Origin: JAWVEV01 sp033856535
GTDB lineage: Bacteria > Actinomycetota > Thermoleophilia > Miltoncostaeales > Miltoncostaeaceae
DNA length: 47,532 nt
Direction: 5' to 3'
Assembly: GCA_033856535.1 (NCBI GenBank)
Contig: JAWVEV010000197.1
Coordinates: 1-47,532 of the forward strand
The notes under the pieces are model-generated. The model was not told where the DNA came from. It saw nothing but the letters and a program-made list of their open reading frames with translations, and ran no database searches. The position numbers and the translations under genes were made by a program. Shown here one piece after another: positions 33,649-42,603 of this stretch (position 1 is its first letter; the number at the start of each line of letters is the position of its first letter).

Positions 33649-35531
33649 GCGCGCGGCGGGCCGACCCGGCGGCGTGGGGCGTCGCGACCGAGTACGAGGA
33701 CGCCGGCGGCGAGCTGCGGCAGGTGCCCGGCGCGACCGTCGACTGGATCCTCGAGCAGATGGGGGCGACCCCGGACGGTCCGCCGAGCGAGGCCGGCCCG
33801 GTGGTGCTCCGCCCCGGCGGACGGCTTCCCGAGGGCCGCTGGCGGCTGCTGGCCGAGGACGGCGGCGAGGCCGCGGTCCGCGGCACGCTGCCGCAGGACG
33901 CACCGCTCGGCTATCACCGGTTGGTCGGCGAGGGCGGCGCCGAGCGGGCGCTGATCGTCTCGCCGGGCCGCTGCGTCCTGCCCGAGCGCGCCTGGGGCTG
34001 GGCGGCCCAGCTCTACGCGCTGCGCTCGGCGGACTCCTGGGGGATGGGAGACCTGGCCGACCTGCGGCGCCTGGCGGCGTGGGCAGGATCGCGCGGCGCC
34101 GGCGCGATCCTGGTGAACCCGCTCCACGCCGACATGCCCGGGCGGCCGGCCCAGCCGAGCCCGTACTCGCCGTCGAGCCGCCTCTACCGAAACCCGGTGT
34201 ACCTGGACGTCGTCGGCGTCGCGGCGGCGCTCGGCGCCTCGGCGGACCTGGCCGAGCTCGAGCGCGCCGGCCGGGCGCTCAACGACGAGCCCCGGATCGA
34301 CCGCGACGCGGTGATGGCGCTCAAGGCGCGGGCGCTCGAGGGGCTCTGGGCGGGCTTCCGCGGCGACGAGGACCTCGACGCCTTCCGCGCGCGCGAGGGA
34401 GCGCTGCTGCGGAGCTTCGCCACGTTCTGCGCCCTCGCCGAGCGCCATCGGCGGCCCTGGTGGGAATGGCCGCCGGAGCACCGCCGACCCGGCTCGCCCG
34501 GCGTGCGGGCGTTCGCCGCGGACCACGCGGACCGCGTCGCGTACCACGAGTGGCTCCAATGGCTCCTGGAGCGCCAGCTCGCCGCGGCCGGCGAGGGCTG
34601 CGGCCTGCTCCACGACCTGGCCATCGGGATCGACCGCAGCGGCGCCGACGCCTGGCTCTGGCAGGACCTCTTCGCCCTGGGCGCCCGGGTCGGCGCCCCG
34701 CCCGACGAGTTCAACACGCTCGGCCAGGATTGGGGCATCGTGCCGTTCGACCCCTGGCGCCTGCGCGCCGCGGGATACGAGCCGGTGATCCGGATCCTGC
34801 GCGCCGCGCTGCGCGCCGGCGCCGGAATCCGCGTGGACCACGTCATCGGGCTGTTCCGGCTGTTCTGGATCCCCGAGGGCGCCGGCCCGGAGGACGGCGG
34901 GTACGTCGGCTACCCGTGGCCGGATCTGCTCGACATCCTCGCCCTCGAGAGCCATCGTGCCGGCGCGTACGCGGTGGGCGAGGACCTCGGCACCGTGGCG
35001 CCGTTCATGCGCGAGGAGCTGGCGGCGCGCGACGTCCTCTCGTACCGCCTGCTCTGGTTCGAGGAGGAGCCGCCGGCGCGCTTCCCCGAGCGGGCGCTCG
35101 CGGCCGTGACGACCCACGACCTGCCCACCGTCGCCGGCCTCTGGACCGGGGCGGACCTCGAGGAGCAGCGGCGCCTGGGGCTGCAGCCCAACGAGGAGGG
35201 GACCGAGGCGATCCGGGAGCGCCTCGCGGCGCGCGGCCGGCTCGCCGCCGACGCCCCGGTGGACGAGGTGGTCGAGGCTGCGTACCGCCTGCTGGGCGCC
35301 AGCCCCTCGCTCGTGCGGGTGGCCGCGCTCGAGGACGCCGCCCTGGTCGAGGAGCGGCCCAACGTGCCCGGCACGGTCGACGAGCGGCCGAACTGGAGCA
35401 TCCCCTTCCCCCTCGCGCTCGAGGAACTGGAGCGCGCGCCCATGGCCGAGCGGATCGGCCGGCTGCTGTCGGGCGGGCGGCCCGGCGACCGGGGCGGCCG
35501 TCAGGCCGGCGGGGTCACCTCGCGCCAGTAG
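33645..35531 (+). CDS. malQ: 4-alpha-glucanotransferase MalQ
   Basis: A 628-residue GH77 amylomaltase. RAWGWAAQLYALRSADSWGMGD, NPLHADMPG, SPYSPSSRLYRNPVYLDV, GIRVDHVIGLFRLFWIP (nucleophile Asp398), GEDLGTVAP (Glu446) and TTHDLPTVAG (Asp492) are conserved. It moves glucan chains between maltodextrins and supplies longer chains for TreY. It follows treY with an ATGA overlap. Its last 31 bases overlap the 3' end of the minus-strand pilin operon. Confidence 0.93.
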
Positions 35532-37153
35532 CCCTTCGTCCACCCGGTGTCGAAGGTGGGGAAGTAGGGCGGCGGCAGCTCGTCGAGCGCGGGGTCGTAG
35601 CCCAGGTCGGTCGTCTGGTACTGGGAGAGGTTGAAGCCGTCGCGGGCGCCCATCATCCCGGTCACGGTCAGGTTGGCGTGCAGCAGGCCGGACGGCGCCA
35701 CGATCGGCACCGCGAGCCCGATCGGCAGGCCGCCGCGCCACTGCCCGCCCGCCGCGACCGCCGCGCCGCGGAAGTCGAGGTTGTTGGCCAGCAGCGAGCT
35801 CAGGCCGACCGCCAGCGCCGAGATGCCGATGTTGTTCTTGGCGAGCAGGCCGAGCACGTTGTCGCCGGTCGCGGCGTAGCGGACGTCGCCGCCGATCTGG
35901 ATGTCGTTGCCGCTGGCGATGGTCACCTCGCCGTCGACCACCGAGGTCTGGCCGCCCAGCACGGACTTGCTGCCGCAGAGCAGCGAGGCATCGAGCTTTG
36001 TCGAGACCACCACGGTCTGCTCGAAGTAGACCGCCCCGTTGGCCGGGATGTCGTAGGTGGTCGGGCAGCCGAGCAGCGGCAGGTTCACCGGCAGCGCCAG
36101 GCCGAGCAGGTTGAGCAGCGGCGAGACCAGCGGGATGTCGAGGTTGATGATCGGGTAGACCGTGATCTTGCCCGGGCCGCTCGGGTTCTCCTGGAGCGTC
36201 GCCATGTAGCCGGTCAGGCCGAGCGCGCCGAGCAGGCCCTCGAGCAGCCCGCCGGAGCTCGCGGTGGTGCCGTTGATGTAGAGGCCGCCGTTCTGCGCCG
36301 CGGTCTTGACCGCCAGGCGGGCGGTCTCGAACTTGTCGAAGTCGATCCGCCCGGGGATCGCGTCGCTGACCGGGGGCAGGCTGTGCCCGTCGTAGCCGCC
36401 GTTCGGGAACTGGGACGTCTCGCTGACCCCGCCGCAGGACTGGGCCGGGTCGCTGGTGATGATCCCGAGCAGGATCGCGCTGTCCTGGCCCTGGTTGCAG
36501 ACGTTGTCCTGCGCGTAGACCGGCCCGTCGGCGGTGCCGCGGTGGTTCACGTCGCCGTTGGAGTAGACCTTGCCGTCGGTCCGGGTCGTCGCGCTGATCG
36601 TGACGCTCTCGTCCGAGACGATCTGGAAGCTCGCGAGCGAGCCCGGCTGCAGGCGCACCTGCACCGACCGCGACAGCGGGTGCGGCGTGTTCGCGCCCAC
36701 CCGGCCCACCGACTGGACCACGACGCTGTTCACGCTTCCGGCGTCGGGATAGACGCGCAGCGAGTAGTCCGTCGACCCGAAGCGCGCCGTGCTGCTCTGG
36801 AGCGCCGTGTGCGTCACCGGCGCGCCGGCCGCGTAGGTCCAGGTGCCGCCGGGCCAGGGCTGGCCGGGCTGCACCGCCGCGCCGCCGGCGGTCGGGATGC
36901 GCGGGTCCTCGGCCGGGTCGACGTACTTCGTCGCGTAGGCGCTGTCGGCGGCCAGGCGGGCCAGGTAGCGGTTCACGCCGGCGTCGGCGGTCTGCAGCGC
37001 GACGGCCGCGCGCGCGTCGTGCCCGCTGCCGCTGGAGGCGCTGTTGGCGAGCGACAGGCTCACGGTGACCAGGATCGCCAGGACCGCGCAGAGCAGCACC
37101 GCGGTGAGCACGATCGAGCCGCCCTGGCTCCGAGCGCGGCGCGGCTCAGGCAT
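35501..37153 (-). CDS. PilX-like type IV pilus accessory protein
   Basis: 550 residues. A short basic start and one membrane helix (SIVLTAVLLCAVLAILVTVSL) are followed by ARAAVALQTADAGVNRYLARLA, the pattern of PilX/DUF4900-type pilus assembly proteins. The large exported part is rich in beta strands (DGKVYSNGDVNHRGTADGPV, AVYFEQTVVVSTKL, DIQIGGDVRYAATGDN). It has no FTLIE-type motif, in contrast to the two prepilins upstream. It is the last gene of the prepilin operon, overlapping the previous gene by 8 bases. Confidence 0.75.
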   Translation of the reverse strand: MPEPRRARSQGGSIVLTAVLLCAVLAILVTVSLSLANSASSGSGHDARAAVALQTADAGVNRYLARLAADSAYATKYVDPAEDPRIPTAGGAAVQPGQPWPGGTWTYAAGAPVTHTALQSSTARFGSTDYSLRVYPDAGSVNSVVVQSVGRVGANTPHPLSRSVQVRLQPGSLASFQIVSDESVTISATTRTDGKVYSNGDVNHRGTADGPVYAQDNVCNQGQDSAILLGIITSDPAQSCGGVSETSQFPNGGYDGHSLPPVSDAIPGRIDFDKFETARLAVKTAAQNGGLYINGTTASSGGLLEGLLGALGLTGYMATLQENPSGPGKITVYPIINLDIPLVSPLLNLLGLALPVNLPLLGCPTTYDIPANGAVYFEQTVVVSTKLDASLLCGSKSVLGGQTSVVDGEVTIASGNDIQIGGDVRYAATGDNVLGLLAKNNIGISALAVGLSSLLANNLDFRGAAVAAGGQWRGGLPIGLAVPIVAPSGLLHANLTVTGMMGARDGFNLSQYQTTDLGYDPALDELPPPYFPTFDTGWTKGYWREVTPPA

Positions 37154-37760
37154 TGCGGAGGGTGATGTCGAGGTCCACCTCGTCCATGGCCGAGCGATGG
37201 CTGTCCGTGTGGCCGACCTGCACGCGCACCGCGATCTGCGCGACGTCCGCGGCGACCGAGGTGGCGTTGCCGTCGGAGTTGATGCCGGCGAAGAGCGGCG
37301 CGCCGGTCGTCGCGTTCACGAGGCCGGTCGCGAGGGTGGTCTGCCCGGCGTAGGTCGCCGGGTAGGTGATCGTGCCGCCGGCGCCCACGATCGGGGCGGC
37401 GGACTCGCGGACCAGCGACCCGGACTGGAGCGCGTAGCGCACCTTGCTGGGCAGGAACGAGAGCGTGGGGTCGTTCGAGCGGCGCAGGTCGGCGTAGATC
37501 ACCAGCTCGGTCGAGGAGATCGCGGCCACCGGCCCGCCCCCGTTCGGGCCGGCCGCCTGACGGACGTCGGCGCCGAGCCGCGCCAGCGCCGTGCGCGCCG
37601 ACTCCTGGGCCCGCGTCTGGGACTCGTGAACCCGCCCCGCCTCGGTGCTCGAGGAGAAGAACGAGAAGATCGCGGCGGCCACCAGGCCGCTCAGCGCGAT
37701 GCCGATCACGAGCTCGATCAGGGTGAAGCCGCCGCAGCGGCGGCGGGCGCGAGCCGCCAT
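37146..37760 (-). CDS. PilW-like prepilin
   Basis: 204 residues from ATG 37760. A basic leader ends in the prepilin peptidase site GG|FTLIELVIG with Glu at +5, followed by the hydrophobic N-terminal helix. The rest is a globular beta-rich domain (STELVIYADLRRSND, VAADVAQIAVRVQVG). PilW-type minor prepilins help start pilus assembly. The start overlaps the previous stop (TGATG). No pilus motor, secretin-like or peptidase gene is in the window. Confidence 0.85.
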   Translation of the reverse strand: MAARARRRCGGFTLIELVIGIALSGLVAAAIFSFFSSSTEAGRVHESQTRAQESARTALARLGADVRQAAGPNGGGPVAAISSTELVIYADLRRSNDPTLSFLPSKVRYALQSGSLVRESAAPIVGAGGTITYPATYAGQTTLATGLVNATTGAPLFAGINSDGNATSVAADVAQIAVRVQVGHTDSHRSAMDEVDLDITLRNA

Positions 37761-39274
37761 CACACCGAGAACGGTCCGCGGAACTCGCCGCTGCGGACGT
37801 CAACGATGGTGTCGGCGCCCCAGCCGAGGATGCCCTGCTTGGCGGCCCGGTAGCTCCCCGGCGGCACCCCGGTGAAGTCGGCGTAGGTGAGGCCGAGCAG
37901 GGTGGCCTTCTGCTGGTAGAGCGTGCCGTCCATGAGGCGCAGGCGGACGTTCGTGTTGAGCAGGCCGCCGCTGATGCGGATGGAGCCGGGCTCGAGCATC
38001 GTGACGCTCAGGCTGTTGCCGTTCGCGACGGCCTGCGTCGCGGCGACGATGTAGCTCCCGGAGCCGGCCGAGAGCGTGAAGGGGGTGGCGCCCGAGGGCG
38101 GGACGCAGAAGCGCACCTGCCCGGCCGCGTCGGTCGTACGCGTGACCGCCGCCAGGTTCGGTCCGCCGCCCTGCACCGTCACGGACGAGCCGGCGATCAC
38201 CGCCCCGCCGGAGTTGGTGCCCTTGCGGAAGGTCACCGTGATCGAGCCGCCGGTGGAGCGGACCATCGGGATCGAGACCGGCTGGGTTGTGGTCGCGTTG
38301 CCCGCCGCCGGGACGAGCGTCGTCCGCTGCGCGGAGGTGTAGCAATCGGCCGAGGCCGACAGCGAGTAGGTCTGGCTCGTGTTGGGCTTGATCACCCGCG
38401 CGTTGGCGCCGCCGGCGTCGGCCACCTGGGTGAAGGTGACCGTCCCGGTCGTGGTGGTGGCCGCGGCGGTGCCGCCGTCGGGGGCCGTCAGGGAGACGGC
38501 CGCCGTCTCCGCGATCGCCGCCCCGGAGACCGAGTCCACCAGGCTCGCCACGATCGTGTGGGCGCGGTAGACGTCGACCACGGGCTCCCAGGTGCGGCCG
38601 CCGCGCGTGACGCGGTAGAGGTTCGCCGGGGTGTCCGCGTCGGTGGTGATCCAGACCGCCGGGTTGACGACGATCCGCGCGACCTTGTTCGCGGCGAGCC
38701 CGGTGAACGAGACCTTGCCGTCGGTGCCCGTCGTGGCCGTGCCCGAGGCCACCCCGTCGAGGGTGAGCGTGACCGACACCCCGACCACCGGATGCTCGGC
38801 GTGATCGCGGACGGTGGCGAGCACGGCGGAGGTGCCGCCGCCGGTGCCCGCGGCGCGCGGCGCCACGACCGTGCTGGAGGTGATGGCGACCCCGCCCGGG
38901 GGCGTGACGGTCACCGTGATGCGCTTGGCGGCGCCGGTCGCGGTCGCGCCCGAGCCGCTGGCGGCCTCGCCGGTCACCGTCGTCTGGACGCGGAAGGGCA
39001 CGCCGTCGACGGTCGCGGTCCGGTCCGGGGAGATGGTGCCGGCCGGCGTCCCGCCGACGGTGCCGACGCTCGCGTAGGCCATGCGCTGGGCATCCTCGAG
39101 CGCGCTGGTGGCCACGTTGCTGGCCACGCTCTGGACCCGGGCGTGGCCGAGCGAGGAGCTGGTGCGGGCCAGGCCCGCGGCCAGGCCGGCCGCCATCAAC
39201 CCGAACAGGGCGATTGCGATCAGCACCTCGACGGGGCTGAATCCGGCGTTCCTGGGTCGACGGCTCGCTCGCAA
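37760..39274 (-). CDS. Large PilV-like prepilin with Ig-like / carboxypeptidase-regulatory domains
   Basis: 504 residues from TTG 39274, supported by CAGGAG 8 bases upstream. The prepilin site is a variant, AG|FSPVEVLIAIALF, with Glu at +5 kept. Beyond the helix, about 350 residues form several beta-sandwich modules: AVLATVRDHAEHPVVGVSVTL, HTIVASLVDSVSGAAIAETA and GSITVTFRKGTNSGG are Big_1 or carboxypeptidase-regulatory-like. Such size is unusual for a minor prepilin and suggests a tip adhesin. First gene of the three-gene pilin operon. Confidence 0.8.
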   Translation of the reverse strand: MRASRRPRNAGFSPVEVLIAIALFGLMAAGLAAGLARTSSSLGHARVQSVASNVATSALEDAQRMAYASVGTVGGTPAGTISPDRTATVDGVPFRVQTTVTGEAASGSGATATGAAKRITVTVTPPGGVAITSSTVVAPRAAGTGGGTSAVLATVRDHAEHPVVGVSVTLTLDGVASGTATTGTDGKVSFTGLAANKVARIVVNPAVWITTDADTPANLYRVTRGGRTWEPVVDVYRAHTIVASLVDSVSGAAIAETAAVSLTAPDGGTAAATTTTGTVTFTQVADAGGANARVIKPNTSQTYSLSASADCYTSAQRTTLVPAAGNATTTQPVSIPMVRSTGGSITVTFRKGTNSGGAVIAGSSVTVQGGGPNLAAVTRTTDAAGQVRFCVPPSGATPFTLSAGSGSYIVAATQAVANGNSLSVTMLEPGSIRISGGLLNTNVRLRLMDGTLYQQKATLLGLTYADFTGVPPGSYRAAKQGILGWGADTIVDVRSGEFRGPFSV

Positions 39275-39311
39275 GCGGCGCTCCTGCGTCCTTGCTCGCG
39301 CCGGGCGGGGA

Positions 39312-39354
39312 GAGGCCCGTCGCGATTCACACGTGCGGCCCCTCCACGGGCCTC
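39312..39354 (-). promoter_or_regulatory. Leader hairpin upstream of the pilin operon
   Basis: GAGGCCCGT (39312-39320) pairs perfectly with ACGGGCCTC (39346-39354) across a 25-base loop, about 40 bases before the TTG start at 39274. It may be a leader structure or a binding site. It does not match the cyclic-di-GMP riboswitch consensus as I know it. Confidence 0.45.
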
Positions 39355-39375
39355 GTGGACCGTCTATCGACGCGA

Positions 39376-39407
39376 AAGCCCCGAAACTTGAAACGGCATC
39401 GGGGTTC
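39376..39407 (-). terminator. Terminator of the mutase operon
   Basis: On the minus strand AACCCCGA pairs with TCGGGGCTT and is followed by TCG, just after the small mutase subunit stop. It separates the mutase genes from the pilin operon. Confidence 0.55.
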
Positions 39408-39826
39408 TATGCGGGCGGGCTCGCCTCCGCCCGATCGTCCGCGACGCGGCGCACCGTCGCGACCACCTCGGCGGCCGACGCGCCGGGGCCGAGGATCGCC
39501 GCCACCCCCGCGTCCAAGAGGATCCGGACGTCCTCGTCGGGCACGATCCCGCCCACCACCACCGGGGTGTCGAGGCCCTGCGCGCGGAGCGCCTCGACCA
39601 TCGCCGGCGCCAGCGTCAGGTGGCTCGCGTTGTGCATCGAGAGGCCGACCACGTCGGCGTCCTCTTGGACGACCGCGCCGGCGACCGCCTCGGGCGACTG
39701 GCGCAGGCCCAGGTAGACGATCTCCATGCCGGCGTCGCGGAGGATGCGAGCGACCACCTTCAGCCCGCGGTCGTGGCCGTCGAGGCCGAGCTTCGCGAGC
39801 ACGACCCTGGGCGCCGCGGCGGCCAC
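39407..39826 (-). CDS. icmB: B12-binding small subunit of acyl-CoA mutase (IcmB-like)
   Basis: 139 residues: a stand-alone cobalamin-binding domain. VVLAKLGLDGHDRG carries the DxHxxG motif (Asp16, His18, Gly21), in which His binds cobalt. VVGLSMHNASHLTL and VVVGGIVPDEDV complete the B12 site. Length matches the separate small subunit of isobutyryl-CoA mutase (about 136 residues). It follows the large subunit after one base and should form a heterotetramer with it. Confidence 0.88.
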   Translation of the reverse strand: MAAAAPRVVLAKLGLDGHDRGLKVVARILRDAGMEIVYLGLRQSPEAVAGAVVQEDADVVGLSMHNASHLTLAPAMVEALRAQGLDTPVVVGGIVPDEDVRILLDAGVAAILGPGASAAEVVATVRRVADDRAEASPPA

Positions 39827-39827
39827 C

Positions 39828-41474
39828 TCAGACCACCGCCGGCTCGACGTACCGGCCGAAGACGGCCGCCAGCGACTCCACGATCTCGCCCTCGCTGGCG
39901 TAGGCCCGCACGGCGTCGAGCAGCGGCGGCATCAGGTTGCGCGCCGGGTCCGCCGCGCAGGCCGCCAGCTCGGCGAGGGCCGCCTCGACGGCTGGGTCGT
40001 CGCGGATCTCCCTCGCACGGGCGAGCCGGCCCAGCTGATGCTCCTCGACGGCCGGCTCGATGCTCAGCGTGCCGCCGGACCGCTCGTCGTTGCCCTCGGT
40101 GAAGGCATTGACGCCGACCACGATCCGCCGGCCGTCGTTGACCTCGGTCTCGAGGCGGTAGGCCGCGTCGGCGATCCGGCCCACGAACCAGCCGTTCTCG
40201 ATGCCCTCGTAGACGCCCTCGAGGATCGAGCCGCCGCCCATGTCCTGCAGCCGGGCGAAGATCTCCTCGGCCTGGCGCTCCATCTCGTCGGTCATCCACT
40301 CGACGTAGTCCGAGCCCCCCAGCGGGTCCGCCACGTTGGCGATGCCGGTCTCGTGGGCCACGATCTGCTGGGTGCGCAGGGCGATGCGCGCGGCCTTCTC
40401 GCTCGGCAGCGCCAGCGCCTCGTCGTAGCCGTCGGTGTGGAGGCTCTGCGTGCCGCCGAGGGCCGCCGCCAGCGCCTGGAGCGCCACCCGGGCGATGTTG
40501 TTCTCCGCCTGGCCGGCCGTGAGCGAGACGCCGGCGGTCTGGGTGTGGAAGCGGCAGAGCAGGCTGCGCTCGTCGCGCGCGCCGTAGCGCTCGCGCATCC
40601 AGCGGGCCCAGATGCGCCGGGCCGCGCGCAGCTTCCCGATCTCCTCGAAGAAGTCGATGTGGCAGTTGAAGAAGAAGCTGAGCCGGGGGGCGAAGGCGTC
40701 GACGTCCAGGCCGGCGGCCATCGCCGCCTCGACGTAGGCGAAGCCGTTGGCGAGCGTGAACGCCAGCTCCTGCGCCGCCGTGCTGCCGGCCTCGCGGATG
40801 TGGTACCCGGAGATCGAGACCGGGTGCCAGCGTGGCATCTCCGCCGCCGTGAACGCGATCATGTCGGTGATCAGCCGGACCGACGGGCGCGGCGGGAAGA
40901 TGTACTCCTTCTGCGCCTGGTACTCCTTGAGGATGTCGCTCTGGATCGTGCCCGCGAGGTCGCGGCGCGCCACGCCGGCCTTCTCGCCGGCCGCGACGTA
41001 CATCGCCAGCAGGATCGGGGCCGGCCCGTTGATCGTCATCGAGGTCGAGACGCCCGAGAGGTCGATGCCGCCGAAGAGGTCCTCGACGTCCAGCAGGGTG
41101 TCGACCGCGACGCCTGCCCGGCCCACCTCGCCCCGCGAGATCGGGTCGTCGGAGTCCCAGCCCATCAGCGTGGGCATGTCGAAGGCCGTCGAGAGACCGG
41201 TGACCCCGTGCCGCAGCAGTTCCTTGAAGCGGCCGTTGGTGTCCTCGGCGGTGCCGAAGCCGGCGAACATCCGCATCGTCCAGAGGCGCGACCGGTACAT
41301 CGACGGGTAGACGCCCCGCGTGTACGGATACTGGCCGGGGTAGGGCGGGTCGCCGTAGACGGGGTCGACCGGGATCCCGGACATCGTCTCGAAGGAGGCC
41401 TCGCGCTCCGGCGCCGCCTCGAAGGCGGCCCGCCACGCGGCCCGTGCGTCCTCGTGCTCGGTGGGCTCGGTCAA
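39828..41474 (-). CDS. icmA: Isobutyryl-CoA-mutase-type large subunit (IcmA-like)
   Basis: 548 residues from TTG 41474 behind GGGAGGGGAG. The substrate-binding TIM barrel of B12-dependent acyl-CoA mutases: YPSMYRSRLWTMRMFAGFG, STAFDMPTLMGWDSDDPIS, GTIQSDILKEYQAQKEYIFPP and FHTQTAGVSLTAGQ. Two residues that set specificity are Phe70 and Gln188. In methylmalonyl-CoA mutase these are Tyr89 and Arg207; in Streptomyces isobutyryl-CoA mutase they are Phe80 and Gln198, with the same 118-residue spacing. So it should interconvert isobutyryl-CoA and n-butyryl-CoA (valine or fatty-acid metabolism). The GTPase chaperone MeaB is not seen nearby. Confidence 0.85.
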   Translation of the reverse strand: MTEPTEHEDARAAWRAAFEAAPEREASFETMSGIPVDPVYGDPPYPGQYPYTRGVYPSMYRSRLWTMRMFAGFGTAEDTNGRFKELLRHGVTGLSTAFDMPTLMGWDSDDPISRGEVGRAGVAVDTLLDVEDLFGGIDLSGVSTSMTINGPAPILLAMYVAAGEKAGVARRDLAGTIQSDILKEYQAQKEYIFPPRPSVRLITDMIAFTAAEMPRWHPVSISGYHIREAGSTAAQELAFTLANGFAYVEAAMAAGLDVDAFAPRLSFFFNCHIDFFEEIGKLRAARRIWARWMRERYGARDERSLLCRFHTQTAGVSLTAGQAENNIARVALQALAAALGGTQSLHTDGYDEALALPSEKAARIALRTQQIVAHETGIANVADPLGGSDYVEWMTDEMERQAEEIFARLQDMGGGSILEGVYEGIENGWFVGRIADAAYRLETEVNDGRRIVVGVNAFTEGNDERSGGTLSIEPAVEEHQLGRLARAREIRDDPAVEAALAELAACAADPARNLMPPLLDAVRAYASEGEIVESLAAVFGRYVEPAVV

Positions 41475-41501
41475 CTCGCTCCCCTCCCCGGGGACCAGAT
41501 T

Positions 41502-41519
41502 TCATTGGACATCAAATGA
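41502..41519. promoter_or_regulatory. Possible MarR operator between icmA and marR
   Basis: TCATT and AATGA form an imperfect palindrome around an 8-base AT-richer centre, in the 65-base gap between divergent genes. MarR proteins usually bind such sites at their own promoter. Confidence 0.45.
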
Positions 41520-41539
41520 TATCGGCAGGAGGGCATAGG

Positions 41540-42046
41540 ATGCACCCGGTGCCGCTCGGGTTCGATCCCATCGCCGAGGCCCGCCGCAACTGGGCGCGCC
41601 ACGGTTGGGGCGCGCCGGACGCCATGGTCGCGGCGACCTCGATCGCCCGTGCCCACCAGGTGGTGCTGGCGCAGATCGACGCCGCCCTGGCCCCCTTCGG
41701 CCTCACCTTCTCGCGATTCGAGGCGCTGGCGCTGCTCCACTTCTCGCGCCTCGGGGCCCTCCCGATGGGGAAGGTCGGCGCCCGGCTCCAGGTGCACCCG
41801 GCGAGCGTCACCAACACGGTGACCCGGCTGGAGCGGGACGGGCTGGTGCGGCGGATTCCCGGCGACGCGGACCGGCGGCTGGTGCTGGCCGAGATCACGC
41901 CCGAGGGGCGGCGGGTCGTGAAGGAGGCCTCGGCGGCGCTCGCCGCGGCCGAGTTCGGGCTCGCCGGGGTGGGCGGCGGCGAGCTCGCGGGGATCGCCGA
42001 CGCGCTCGCGGCGGTGCGGCGGGAGGCCGGCGACCTGACCCCGTAG
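41540..42046 (+). CDS. MarR-family transcriptional regulator
   Basis: 168 residues from ATG 41540, with GGAGGG upstream. A winged helix: FGLTFSRFEALALLHFSRLG, GKVGARLQVHPASVTNTVTRLERDGLV (recognition helix) and the wing IPGDADRRLVLAEITPEG. N-terminal and C-terminal helices form the dimer. Divergent from icmA across 65 bases, so it is a candidate regulator of the mutase operon, perhaps answering to an acyl-CoA. The ligand is unknown. Confidence 0.87.
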   Translation: MHPVPLGFDPIAEARRNWARHGWGAPDAMVAATSIARAHQVVLAQIDAALAPFGLTFSRFEALALLHFSRLGALPMGKVGARLQVHPASVTNTVTRLERDGLVRRIPGDADRRLVLAEITPEGRRVVKEASAALAAAEFGLAGVGGGELAGIADALAAVRREAGDLTP

Positions 42047-42150
42047 CGGGTGCGGGAGAACGATTTCGCCGGAAGGGTGTGACCTTCCGGGCGTCTCGCG
42101 CGTTCCTCCGTCACACGGCCGGCGCGGATGCCGGCCACGAGGAGGACGCC

Positions 42151-42543
42151 ATGAACGAGCGCCGCCGGTCCGAGGCCGGCTGGGTCTCCTGCCCCACCTG
42201 CTGGGGGCAGCGGAGGATCCTGGAGAACGAGCGGCTCGCGGGGAGCCGGCGGGCGGTTCTGGTCGCCCGGCCCTGCCCGGGCTGCCTGGGCATCGGGGAG
42301 GTGCTGACGGGCGGGCCGGCCTTCGCCGCCGAGCCCGAGCCGGCGGCCGCCGAGGACCCCGAGCCGGCATCGGTGCGCGCGGCGCGCCGGTCCGGCGCCC
42401 GCCGGGCGGCCGCCGCGCTGGGCTGCGGCATCGCGTCGGGCGCGGTGGCGGGGTTCGCCGCGCCGCCGGTCGCCGCCGCCGCGCTGGCCGCGCTCATCGC
42501 GCTCTTCTGCCACCTCAGCCTGATGGACCGGCCGCTCGTCTGA
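42151..42543 (+). CDS. Small zinc-ribbon membrane protein
   Basis: 130 residues from ATG 42151 behind GAGGAGG. Residues 14-47 hold two CxxC/CxxG knuckles, CPTCWGQ and CPGCLGIGE, like DnaJ-type zinc ribbons. An acidic Pro/Ala linker leads to one or two C-terminal hydrophobic segments (about residues 86-123). The zinc ribbon should lie in the cytoplasm. Function is unknown; there is no operon partner. Confidence 0.65.
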   Translation: MNERRRSEAGWVSCPTCWGQRRILENERLAGSRRAVLVARPCPGCLGIGEVLTGGPAFAAEPEPAAAEDPEPASVRAARRSGARRAAAALGCGIASGAVAGFAAPPVAAAALAALIALFCHLSLMDRPLV

Positions 42544-42577
42544 AGAACCCCTTCAAAACATTTTGAAGGGGTTCTTT
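42543..42577. terminator. Perfect 16-bp palindromic terminator
   Basis: AAGAACCCCTTCAAAA and its exact complement lie around a 2-base centre (CA), followed by TTTCC. It works as a terminator for the gene ending at 42543 and could also act on the other strand. Confidence 0.85.
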
Positions 42578-42603
42578 CCCCGGGCCTGGGACGATGTCCG
42601 GCC

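Noticed and set aside
39275..39406. Cyclic-di-GMP riboswitch upstream of the pilin operon
   Set aside because: The position would fit and a hairpin exists, but the conserved GGGCAAACC-type core of class I is not present.
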